Below are positions 1-6,518 of a stretch of DNA of 11,552 nucleotides, in pieces. The first letter of the stretch is position 1. Every line of letters begins with the position of its first letter. Source of the stretch: Natronohydrobacter sp. (GTDB lineage: Bacteria > Pseudomonadota > Alphaproteobacteria > Rhodobacterales > Rhodobacteraceae); assembly GCA_007118445.1 (NCBI GenBank), contig SKRP01000235.1:1-11552 (forward strand). Reading direction: 5' to 3'. Made by a program: the position numbers and the translations under genes. The notes under the pieces are model-generated. The model worked only from the letters and a program-made list of their open reading frames with translations. It had not been told where the DNA came from and ran no database searches.

Positions 1-189
1 TCGGACGCTGTGAGCGAAGAAGTGGGCTATCAGGTCACCCGCGCGATCTTCGAGAATCTCGACCAGTTCACGGCGCTGCATCCGGCACTCGCCAGTCTGG
101 ACCCCGCCGAGATGGTCAGCGACGGCCTGTCGGCACCGCTGCATCCGGGCGCTGAGCGGTATTTCCGCGAAGCGGGCCTTCTGGACTAA
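1..189 (+). CDS. TRAP transporter solute-binding protein, TAXI family (C-terminal fragment)
   Basis: This is the 3' end of a gene that begins before the window; 62 codons and a TAA stop are visible in frame 1. The translated tail ends in a segment with the pattern PLHPGAERYFREAGLL, which is the usual C-terminus of TAXI-type (TRAP-associated extracytoplasmic immunogenic protein) solute receptors. Such proteins are exported to the periplasm, bind a small organic solute and deliver it to the membrane subunits. The next gene downstream on the same strand is a fused TRAP permease, 105 bp away, which is the standard partner. The substrate cannot be told from this fragment. The signal peptide and binding site lie outside the window. 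Confidence 0.85.
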   Translation, partial: SDAVSEEVGYQVTRAIFENLDQFTALHPALASLDPAEMVSDGLSAPLHPGAERYFREAGLLD

Positions 190-199
190 GACCTGATCT

Positions 200-226
200 C
201 GCGCGGCGCAGCCCCTGCGCCGCGCG
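200..226 (+). terminator. Strong GC hairpin between TRAP receptor and permease genes
   Basis: A perfect 12-bp inverted repeat (200-211 with 215-226, arms CGCGCGGCGCAG and CTGCGCCGCGCG) encloses a 3-base CCC loop. It starts 11 bases after the receptor stop codon. No T-run follows at once, although a pyrimidine-rich stretch lies at 250-261. In transporter operons such a structure commonly acts as a partial terminator or as a 3'-end stabiliser that keeps receptor mRNA more abundant than permease mRNA. That role is inferred here; the hairpin itself is seen directly. Confidence 0.6.
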
Positions 227-294
227 CTTCCGCGCCCCTCACGCGGCGCGTCTTTCTTTCCTGATACAGATCGATCAAGACGGGGGATCGCCGC

Positions 295-2940
295 ATGTCT
301 TCTGCCCAGAAGCAGCCCGAAGGGCGTCAGTTCACGGATGAGGAACTGCAGGATCTGGTGTCCAGCACCGATTCGGGCGGGCGTGATCCTTCCAATCGCT
401 GGGTCGCCCTGCTGATCGCGGTGGTGGCCTTCTCATGGTCCGCATTCCAGATCTGGATTGCCGATCTGCAATTCCAATGGGCGCAGCATATCCCCGGCCT
501 GCGGGTCATCGGGTCCGACATGACACGGCCCATGCACTTGACCTTCGCGCTGTTTCTGGCGTTTCTGGCCTATCCTGCCTTCAAATCCTCGCCGCGCCGC
601 TACATCCCGTGGTATGACTGGGCGCTGGCCGCTCTGGCTGCGGGCTGCGCTTTCTACATTTTCTGGTTCTCGCGCGAGATATCCAGCACCGCGCGCGAGG
701 GACTGCCCACCCAACAACAGATCATCGTCGGGACCATCGGCCTTGTGCTGCTGTTAGAGGCCTCGCGCCGCGCGCTCGGGCCCGCGCTGACCATCGTCGG
801 CGGTGTGTTTCTCGCCTATAGCTATTTCGGGCAGGGCTGGCTGATCCCCGATCTGATCTCGCATCAGGGCCGCAATTTCGAGGCCATCATCAACACGCAA
901 TGGCTTTCCACCGAAGGGGTATTCGGCATCCCGCTCGGCGTGTCCACGGCTTTCGTATTCCTCTTCGTGCTGTTTGGCGCGCTTCTCGACAAGGCTGGCG
1001 CGGGCAATTATTTCATCAAGATGGCCTTCGCCGGTCTGGGCCATTTGCGCGGCGGCCCTGCGAAAGCGGCGGTCGTCGGCTCTGGTGCAACAGGGCTGAT
1101 TTCCGGTTCCTCCATCGCCAATGTGGTGACAACCGGCACCTTCACGATCCCGCTGATGAAACGTGTCGGCTTCACCTCGGAAAAGGCAGGCGCGGTTGAG
1201 GTGTCATCTTCGGTCAATGGCCAGATCATGCCGCCGGTGATGGGGGCTGCGGCCTTCCTGATGGTCGAATTTGTTGGCATCTCCTATCTGGAAGTGATCA
1301 AACACGCCTTCATCCCGGCGGTGATCAGCTATATCGCGCTGATCTATATCGTGCATCTGGAAGCGCTGAAAAACGGTATCCCGGCGCTGGGGCAGGGCGC
1401 GAGCCTCTTGCAGATGCTGCTCAAGACCGCCATCGGCTTTGTCGTCGCGGGTGCGATCTTCTACGGGGTGATTGCGGGCATCGGGCTCCTGCGCGACGTG
1501 GCACCCGCGATTTCTGATCCCGTGATCCTGATCGTGCTTTTGGGCATCTATCTGGCCTGCCTCTGGGTTGCCTCCAAGCGTCCCGAACTGGAACTCGATG
1601 ACCCGAATGACAAGAAGATCGTGCTGCCTGTCATGCGCGAGGTCGTGCCCACAGGCCTGCATTTCATCCTGCCGATTGTGGTCTTGATCTGGTTTCTGAT
1701 GGTCGAACGCCAGTCGCCAGCCAAATCGGCCTATTTCGCTGTGTTGGTGATGCTGTTCATCATTCTGACCCAACGCCCGATCAAGGCGCTGATGCGCGGT
1801 GAAACGGATATCATGGGCCAGTTGCGCCGGGGCCTGGATGATCTGGTCGACGGTATGATCACCGGCGCGCGCAACATGATCGGCATCGCGGTCGCGACTG
1901 GTGCGGCGGGCGTGATCGTGGCCACTGTGACCCGCACGCCCATCGGCACCGAACTTGCCGGGCTGGTCGAGCTTCTCGCCTTCGGCAATCTGTTCCTGAT
2001 GCTTCTTCTGGTGGGCCTCTTTTCGCTGATCCTCGGCCTTGGCCTGCCGACGACGGCGAATTACATCGTCGTCTCTTCGCTGATGGCCAGCGTTGTGGTC
2101 AGCCTCGGCGCGCAGGAGGGGCTTCTGGTGCCGCTGATCGCCGCCCATCTTTTCGTGTTCTATTTCGGGCTGATGGCCGATGTGACCCCGCCTGTGGGGC
2201 TAGCAAGTTTCGCGGCCTCGGCCGTCTCGGGCGGCGATCCGATCAAGACCGGCTTTCAGGCGTTTTTCTACTCCCTGCGCACGCTCGCGCTGCCGTTCCT
2301 CTTCATCTACAATCCGACGCTGATCCTCTATGGTGTCGATATGGGCACGACAGCCGGATTGTTACAGGCCGCGATGATCTTCGTGATTGCGACTTTCGCG
2401 ATGCTGCTCTTCGCCGCTGCGACCCAGGGCTATTTCCTCGCCCGCTCGAAGCTCTACGAATCGGCCGCCCTGCTGCTGGTCGCATTCACGCTGTTTGTGC
2501 CGAATTTCTGGCTCGACCGTATCCAGCCCGAATTCGAGCGCATCCCCGGCACCAGTTTCGAGGAGGTTCTGGCCGCAGCAGAGCCCGGTGCCCAGTTGCG
2601 CCTTGAAATCCGGGGCCCTGATTTCGCCACGGGCGAGATGCGCAGTACCACCGTGCCGCTGAATATTGATGACACCCCGCCTGACCAGCGTGTCGCCAAT
2701 ACCGGCCTGTTCCTGATGCCCGAAGCGGACCGGATGGTGCTCGACGAGCCCATGTTCGGCTCACCCTTCCAGCAGGCGCTGAATGACTATGACTTCTACG
2801 GCAGTGAACAGGTTGTCCTGCTCTCAGTCCAGCGCCCGGCTGACCGGATGCCCGAACAACTCTTCTACATCCCGGCGCTGCTTCTGTTGTTCGGCGTCAT
2901 CCTGCTGCAGCGCCGCCGCCAGACACAACCGGCCTTCTGA
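295..2940 (+). CDS. TRAP transporter fused permease (4TM-12TM, DctQ-DctM) with C-terminal DUF3394-like domain
   Basis: This 881-residue inner-membrane protein is the transport subunit of a TAXI-type TRAP system, a sodium- or proton-driven secondary importer fed by a periplasmic receptor. About 35 polar residues are followed by several N-terminal hydrophobic segments (the small-subunit part) and then the large DctM-like permease. The permease carries the conserved glycine/serine-rich segment GSGATGLISGSSIANVV (262-278) and the hallmark GLPTTANY (583-590). After about residue 720 comes a region with a hydrophobic helix, a roughly 130-residue soluble stretch, and a final helix ending in Arg-rich QRRRQ. 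This matches the DUF3394-type extension seen on some fused TRAP permeases, and it makes the protein longer than the usual fused forms of about 640-700 residues. The ATG is preceded by a G-run (GGGGGA) 8 bases upstream. It likely shares an operon with the receptor. The substrate is unknown. Confidence 0.92.
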   Translation: MSSAQKQPEGRQFTDEELQDLVSSTDSGGRDPSNRWVALLIAVVAFSWSAFQIWIADLQFQWAQHIPGLRVIGSDMTRPMHLTFALFLAFLAYPAFKSSPRRYIPWYDWALAALAAGCAFYIFWFSREISSTAREGLPTQQQIIVGTIGLVLLLEASRRALGPALTIVGGVFLAYSYFGQGWLIPDLISHQGRNFEAIINTQWLSTEGVFGIPLGVSTAFVFLFVLFGALLDKAGAGNYFIKMAFAGLGHLRGGPAKAAVVGSGATGLISGSSIANVVTTGTFTIPLMKRVGFTSEKAGAVEVSSSVNGQIMPPVMGAAAFLMVEFVGISYLEVIKHAFIPAVISYIALIYIVHLEALKNGIPALGQGASLLQMLLKTAIGFVVAGAIFYGVIAGIGLLRDVAPAISDPVILIVLLGIYLACLWVASKRPELELDDPNDKKIVLPVMREVVPTGLHFILPIVVLIWFLMVERQSPAKSAYFAVLVMLFIILTQRPIKALMRGETDIMGQLRRGLDDLVDGMITGARNMIGIAVATGAAGVIVATVTRTPIGTELAGLVELLAFGNLFLMLLLVGLFSLILGLGLPTTANYIVVSSLMASVVVSLGAQEGLLVPLIAAHLFVFYFGLMADVTPPVGLASFAASAVSGGDPIKTGFQAFFYSLRTLALPFLFIYNPTLILYGVDMGTTAGLLQAAMIFVIATFAMLLFAAATQGYFLARSKLYESAALLLVAFTLFVPNFWLDRIQPEFERIPGTSFEEVLAAAEPGAQLRLEIRGPDFATGEMRSTTVPLNIDDTPPDQRVANTGLFLMPEADRMVLDEPMFGSPFQQALNDYDFYGSEQVVLLSVQRPADRMPEQLFYIPALLLLFGVILLQRRRQTQPAF

Positions 2941-2946
2941 TCCCAA

Positions 2947-3021
2947 CCGCCCCCCGGGGTTTCATCTTGCGCAAAATACTCCGGGGGGCGGGCCCGAAGG
3001 GACCGGGGGGCAGCGCCCCCC
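2947..3021. repeat. GC-rich intergenic element with two hairpins, probable bidirectional terminator
   Basis: Two inverted repeats lie between the convergent TRAP permease and bciA genes. The first has an 11-bp perfect stem (2947-2957 with 2981-2991, CCGCCCCCCGG and its complement) around a 23-base AT-richer loop that contains the palindrome TTGCGCAA (2967-2974). The second has a 7-bp stem GGGGGGC/GCCCCCC (3005-3011 with 3015-3021) and an AGC loop. The loop text, read on the minus strand as a GGAGTATTTTGCGC-like stretch flanked by C/G runs, resembles intergenic elements I remember as common after genes in Rhodobacteraceae; that is recall, not a search. A terminator or mRNA 3'-end role for both genes is inferred from position. 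Confidence 0.55.
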
Positions 3022-3030
3022 TCCTTTGGC

Positions 3031-3996
3031 TCAGAATACAGCGTGATCCCCCAGATCAACGCCTCGCTCGCCCCGGATCAATGCCACATAATGGTCGCGC
3101 AGCGTGTCAGCGCCGAATTCCGGTGTCGCATCCGCGTCATAGCGCCCGGTGCCCTCATCCCAGACCAGCATCGATTCTGTGGCATAATACCGCCCGATCC
3201 GCGCGAATTCGGCTTTTTCGCGCATCGAGGACGACACCCGCCCCAGAGCTGACAACACCCCGATGATCCCGTCCATCAGCGCGACCGGCACATGCCGGAA
3301 CCGCGCAGGTTGGCCTGTCAGTTCGAAAATCAGCGCGCCTTGGCCGCGCGGGGTCAGTGCCGGGCCAGGCCCCCCGATGGGCAGCACGCGCCCTCGCCGC
3401 TCGGGCAGGGTCACGCAATCCAGCAGATAGCGCGCCAGATCGCGGTCGCTGATCGGCTTGCAGGCGGTCAGTTCGCCATCGCCAAACAGCAGAAACGGCT
3501 TGCCCGCCTGCACCCGCGCAACCTGACCCGAGAGTGATTTGAAAAACGCCGTCGTGCGCACGATGGACCAGTCCAGCCCCGAGCGCTGCAACTCCCCCTC
3601 AAAGGCCAGTTTCGCACGCTGGAATTCCAGCAACGGTTTTTGCACACAGATCGCCGAGAGCAGCACAAACTGCCCGATCCCGGTGGCTTTCGCGCCCTCC
3701 AGCACATGCAACTGCGCCCGGTGATCCACCGCCCAGGCATCGCGCGCAGATCCCTTGCGCGAGGCCATGCAAGAGAGCACGCAATCTGCGTCAAGCCCCG
3801 TCAATGCCTCGCGCACGGCAAGCGGGTCGGCCAGATCAACTGCGATCTGCGCGGCACCATCAGGCAACATGGCCCGCGCGCGCGTCAGGCAGGTGACACG
3901 GTGGCCGTCCGCCTGTGCCTGTGCGAGAACCGCACGCCCGATTGTGCCCGTCGCGCCAAGAAGAACAAGATGTTTGGGATCATTCACAAGCGGCAC
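3031..3996 (-). CDS. bciA: Divinyl chlorophyllide a 8-vinyl-reductase (BciA type)
   Basis: This 321-residue protein is an NAD(P)H-binding atypical short-chain reductase that reduces the C8 vinyl group of 3,8-divinyl chlorophyllide a to ethyl during (bacterio)chlorophyll synthesis. The Rossmann nucleotide loop GATGTIG sits at residues 14-20. BciA-like stretches follow: VLSCMASRKG (73-82), a DAWAVDH segment (86-92), FVLLSAICVQKPLLEFQRAK (110-129), TAFFKSLSGQV (149-159), FGDGELTACKPISDRDLAR (171-189), and GRYYATESMLVWD, YDADATPEFG and DHAVF near the end. These match purple-bacterial BciA as I know it, and the length fits. The start taken is GTG at 3996, with GTG at 3987 (codon 4) as an alternative; the nearest Shine-Dalgarno-like AGGA (4008-4011) is 11 bases upstream and lies inside a palindrome. 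The gene lies 38 bp after the flavin reductase gene but may have its own promoter. Confidence 0.87.
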   Translation of the reverse strand: MPLVNDPKHLVLLGATGTIGRAVLAQAQADGHRVTCLTRARAMLPDGAAQIAVDLADPLAVREALTGLDADCVLSCMASRKGSARDAWAVDHRAQLHVLEGAKATGIGQFVLLSAICVQKPLLEFQRAKLAFEGELQRSGLDWSIVRTTAFFKSLSGQVARVQAGKPFLLFGDGELTACKPISDRDLARYLLDCVTLPERRGRVLPIGGPGPALTPRGQGALIFELTGQPARFRHVPVALMDGIIGVLSALGRVSSSMREKAEFARIGRYYATESMLVWDEGTGRYDADATPEFGADTLRDHYVALIRGERGVDLGDHAVF

Positions 3997-4016
3997 CTGT
4001 CAGCTTTTCCTGACAG
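3997..4016 (-). promoter_or_regulatory. Putative PpsR/CrtJ operator in front of bciA
   Basis: A perfect 7-bp inverted repeat (CTGTCAG at 3997-4003 and CTGACAG at 4010-4016, six bases between) contains TGTC-N10-GACA at 3998-4015. That fits exactly the TGT-N12-ACA palindrome, often extended to TGTC-N10-GACA, bound by PpsR/CrtJ, the aerobic repressor of photosynthesis genes in Rhodobacter and relatives. It abuts the GTG start of a bacteriochlorophyll gene. In the minus-strand RNA it would also form a hairpin covering part of the AGGA ribosome-binding sequence, so an RNA-level role is possible. A very weak promoter, TTGATC (4038-4033) with a 17-base spacer to TGTCAG (4015-4010), would overlap it. 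Only one copy is seen, whereas PpsR often uses two sites. Confidence 0.5.
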
Positions 4017-4034
4017 TCTGGACCTTTGCCCCGA

Positions 4035-4553
4035 TCAACGCAAGCCCGCGTCAATGCTGCCATATTTGCCTGCGAAGAAACTCAGGCCCGCCCCTGGGCG
4101 TGTGCAGACCCGCGTGACCCGCCCCACGACAATTGCATGATCGCCGCCCGGATAGACCGCATGACGCGCGCACTCGAACCGCGCGAGGCAATCGGGCAGC
4201 AGCGGCACCCCGCCTGCGCCCTCGATCAGCCCCGGCAGATCGAAATCGCTGCCATTCGCGGCGAAATGCTGCGCGAGCGATAGTTGATCCTCGGCCAGCA
4301 CATGGATCGCGAAATGCGCGGCCTCGGCAAAAGCGTCAAAGCGGCGCGAGAATTTCCCCGGTGCCCACATGACCAGCGCCGGATCGAGCGAGAGCGCGGC
4401 GAAACTGTTCGCCGTGATCCCCAGCGGCCCGATATCGGTGCGCGTGGTGATGACAGTCACGCCGGTCGCAAACCGCCCCAGCGCATCGCGGAAAGCGCGC
4501 TGATGGGCCGCATCCGGGGTGAAACTCGTCTCGCTCATCATCGCACCGTCCAT
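4035..4553 (-). CDS. Flavin reductase-like domain protein (HpaC/RutF type)
   Basis: This 172-residue protein of the split-barrel FMN-binding family probably reduces free FMN or FAD with NAD(P)H, usually to feed reduced flavin to a partner monooxygenase. The family signature is clear: RFATGVTVIT (27-36), the flavin-contact region GITANSFAALSLDPALVMW (45-63), the FAIHVLAEDQLSLAQHFA core (81-98), GDHAIVVGRV (137-146) and a C-terminal FFAGKYG (159-165). The ATG at 4553 has a good upstream AGGGGG about 5 bases away; the in-frame ATGs at codons 5 and 6 lack one. The gene follows lpxD by 59 bp and precedes bciA by 38 bp. No monooxygenase is encoded nearby, so the partner is unknown. Electron supply to a pigment or quinone enzyme is possible but only a guess from the bciA neighbour. 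Confidence 0.85.
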   Translation of the reverse strand: MDGAMMSETSFTPDAAHQRAFRDALGRFATGVTVITTRTDIGPLGITANSFAALSLDPALVMWAPGKFSRRFDAFAEAAHFAIHVLAEDQLSLAQHFAANGSDFDLPGLIEGAGGVPLLPDCLARFECARHAVYPGGDHAIVVGRVTRVCTRPGAGLSFFAGKYGSIDAGLR

Positions 4554-4581
4554 GCTGGCCCCCTGTTTTGCGCTTGCAGCG

Positions 4582-4609
4582 AAAGTAACGCCGCGCGCGC
4601 ATCGGGCAA
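4582..4609 (-). promoter_or_regulatory. Weak candidate promoter for the flavin reductase gene
   Basis: On the minus strand TTGCCC (4609-4604, 4 of 6 matches to the -35 consensus) is followed after 16 bases by TACTTT (4587-4582, 3 of 6 matches to the -10). Transcription would start near 4575, leaving a leader of about 21 bases that holds the AGGGGG ribosome-binding site. It begins just after the lpxD stop. The match is poor enough that co-transcription from lpxD alone remains equally likely. Confidence 0.25.
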
Positions 4610-4612
4610 GGC

Positions 4613-5713
4613 TCAGTCCTTGTCTTTGCCGGTTTTCGACCCGAAAACCGCCTCTTGCAGTGCGGCCACATGCGCACTCAGACGCGGCAGGCGGCGCAGC
4701 ACCTTGCGGATTTCCAGCTGCGTTTCCAGTTTCGTCGCCGGGTCGCCCAGCACCGTGCGCCCCGCAGGCACATTCGTATAGACCCGGCTTGCGCCGCCGA
4801 CGATCACGTCATCGCCGATGAAGATATTGTCGTTCACCGCCACCTTGCCCGCCAGCAGCACACGATTGCCGATCCGCGCGGACCCCGCGACACCTGCCAT
4901 GCCGCACATCATGCAATCCTCGCCCATCTGCACATTATGCCCGATCTGGCAGACCGAATCGATCTTGGTGCCCGACCCGATCACCGTGTCGCGGATCGTG
5001 CCCCGGTCGATCGAGGAATTGGCCCCAAGTTCCACATCATCCCCGATCCGCACTGCGCCGAGCGACTGGATGCGGTGCCATTTCTGCTGCCTGACCTGCC
5101 GCTCGCCCGAAAGCGTGGCGCGCACATCCTCTGCGCCCGAGGGTTCCGGCGTCACAAAGCTGAACCCGCAGCCGCCCACGACCGAATTTGGTTGGCCGAT
5201 ATAGCGATCCCCGATCACGCAACGCGCGCCCACCCGCGCGCCTGCGTGCAGGATCACATCCGCGCCGATCACCACATCCTCGCCCACAGTGACATTGGCC
5301 GCGATCCGCGCGCCCGCGCCGATCTTGGTGCGCGCGCCGATGCTGGTGAACGGGCCGATCTGCGCGTCTGCGCCGATCCCGGCGCTGGGATGCACATAGG
5401 CTTGCGGATGAATGCCACCCCCGAAGTCATAACCCGGATCCAGCATCTCGCAGACGCCAGCCATCGCCCAGCGCGGGCGCGGCGCGAAAATCGCGGCCTG
5501 AAGCCCCATCGCGCGCCAATCGGCCCCCGCCCAGACCATCGCTGCCCGCGCCTGACCCTGCGCCAGCCCGGCCGCATATTTCGGCGTTGTGGCCATGGCC
5601 AGCGCGTCAGGCCCGGCGCTGGCAGGTTCCGCCGCATGGGTGATCGTCAGGTCCAGCGCCCCCTCGGCGCTCAACCCCAGCGCATGGGCAATCTCGGCAA
5701 TCGTGTGGGGCAT
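4613..5713 (-). CDS. lpxD: UDP-3-O-acylglucosamine N-acyltransferase
   Basis: This 366-residue cytoplasmic enzyme transfers an R-3-hydroxyacyl chain from acyl-ACP to the 2-amino group of UDP-3-O-acylglucosamine, the third step of lipid A synthesis. The N-terminal uridine-binding domain (about 1-100) includes the AEPASAGPDALAM segment. A long left-handed beta-helix of hexapeptide repeats follows (about 105-310, repeated IG-A/D-x-A/V patterns), with the catalytic histidine expected at His259 in QIGHNV. A C-terminal helical segment LETQLEIRKVLRRLPRL (329-345) follows. GFSFVTPE (183-190) and SSIDRGTIRDT (233-243) are family signatures. The start is set at the ATG giving MPHTIAEIAHALG, the usual LpxD beginning. 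The reading frame stays open far upstream, and another ATG lies at 5746, but neither upstream extension looks like protein and no good ribosome site precedes them. It is transcribed away from the SGNH hydrolase gene. Confidence 0.93.
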   Translation of the reverse strand: MPHTIAEIAHALGLSAEGALDLTITHAAEPASAGPDALAMATTPKYAAGLAQGQARAAMVWAGADWRAMGLQAAIFAPRPRWAMAGVCEMLDPGYDFGGGIHPQAYVHPSAGIGADAQIGPFTSIGARTKIGAGARIAANVTVGEDVVIGADVILHAGARVGARCVIGDRYIGQPNSVVGGCGFSFVTPEPSGAEDVRATLSGERQVRQQKWHRIQSLGAVRIGDDVELGANSSIDRGTIRDTVIGSGTKIDSVCQIGHNVQMGEDCMMCGMAGVAGSARIGNRVLLAGKVAVNDNIFIGDDVIVGGASRVYTNVPAGRTVLGDPATKLETQLEIRKVLRRLPRLSAHVAALQEAVFGSKTGKDKD

Positions 5714-5815
5714 CGGCAGGTTCCGCTTTGCTTTGGCCGCAGTCATAGCGAAACGTCGCGTCCGGGGCCAGCCCTGCAGGGTGACAGCGGAAAGGGCAGC
5801 CGTTATTCCCTCTTC
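5714..5815. promoter_or_regulatory. Divergent promoter region between lpxD and SGNH hydrolase gene
   Basis: This 102-bp gap must hold the start signals of both divergent genes. No strong consensus is visible. Toward lpxD the best -10-like hexamer is TATGAC (minus strand, 5747-5742), with no clear -35. Toward the hydrolase, GTGACA (5781-5786) could be a -35, but the AT-richer TTATTC near 5803 is a poor -10. No operator-like palindrome stands out. Confidence 0.4.
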
Positions 5816-6493
5816 ATGCGCCTGACTGACCTCGCCCTGACCCCGCTCTATCTTGTGCAAGCCGCGCAATTCATCGCGCGCACCGAGAAACTGCCCGAAG
5901 CGGTCGGCCCGCGCGCAGGCCAGAGCGGGCAGGGTGCGCCCATGCGCCTGCTGATCCTTGGTGATTCCTCGGGGGCGGGGGTCGGGGTCGCGCATCAGGA
6001 TCAGGCGCTGATCGGGCGGATGCTGCATCATCTGGAACCGGAAAGGGCAGTGAAATGGCAGGTCATTGCCCGATCCGGCGCGACCACAGCCCATGCGCGG
6101 CGGATGCTGGCAGGGGCGGGACCGAGCGATGTCGCGGTGCTTGCGCTCGGTGTGAATGACGTGCTGCGCCAGACTGCATCGCGCCGTTTCGAAGTCGACT
6201 ATGCGAAGCTGATCGAGGCATTGCCTGCGCGCCATATCCTCGCCTCGGCCGTGCCGCCGCTTGGGCATTTCACAGCCTTTCCCCGCCCCCTGCGCGGATA
6301 TATAGGCCAACGCGCGATCGCGCTCGATGCGGCACTGCAAACCGTCTGCGCCAATACCGGGGCGCTGCATGTGCCCTTTGATCTGGACCCGGACCCGCGC
6401 TGGCTGGCGCGGGACGGGTTGCATCCGGGGGCCGCGCTATACGCGGAATGGGGCCGGCGGATGGCGGCTCTTGCCTTGGCGCGGCTTTCCTGA
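5816..6493 (+). CDS. SGNH/GDSL-family hydrolase (probable esterase)
   Basis: This 225-residue protein has the blocks of the SGNH hydrolase fold: GDSSGAGVG (49-57) with nucleophile Ser51, a glycine in the RSGATT segment (block II, Gly88), GVNDV with Asn114 (block III), and the Asp/His pair in DGLHPG (Asp200 and His203, block V). It would hydrolyse an ester or acyl group by serine chemistry; the substrate is unknown. The N-terminus begins LxxLxLTPLYLVQAAQF and then EKLPEAVGPRAG; this hydrophobic lead and the LPEAxGPR motif recur in related proteobacterial SGNH proteins, which supports ATG 5816. An internal ATG at 5942 (codon 43) would leave only the core domain. The lead could be a membrane anchor rather than a cleaved signal. 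It heads the plus-strand group that runs through dapE and is divergent from lpxD. Confidence 0.85.
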   Translation: MRLTDLALTPLYLVQAAQFIARTEKLPEAVGPRAGQSGQGAPMRLLILGDSSGAGVGVAHQDQALIGRMLHHLEPERAVKWQVIARSGATTAHARRMLAGAGPSDVAVLALGVNDVLRQTASRRFEVDYAKLIEALPARHILASAVPPLGHFTAFPRPLRGYIGQRAIALDAALQTVCANTGALHVPFDLDPDPRWLARDGLHPGAALYAEWGRRMAALALARLS

Positions 6494-6518
6494 CAGGACA
6501 GGGCAAGAGGATTGCGCC

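Noticed and set aside
1204..2148. 314-residue minus-strand open frame inside the TRAP permease gene
   Set aside because: It is composed almost wholly of His, Asp, Gln and Arg, a typical antisense product of hydrophobic membrane codons.
4655..5815. Long plus-strand open frame running through lpxD into the SGNH hydrolase gene
   Set aside because: It is the antisense of lpxD; its translation is rich in Arg, His, Asp and Ala without family features. High GC at third positions keeps such shadow frames open. Only the part from 5816 is a real gene.
5747..6424. Minus-strand extension upstream of lpxD that would make a 603-residue protein
   Set aside because: The extension lies antisense to the SGNH hydrolase gene and looks non-protein, while LpxD has its usual N-terminus at 5713.
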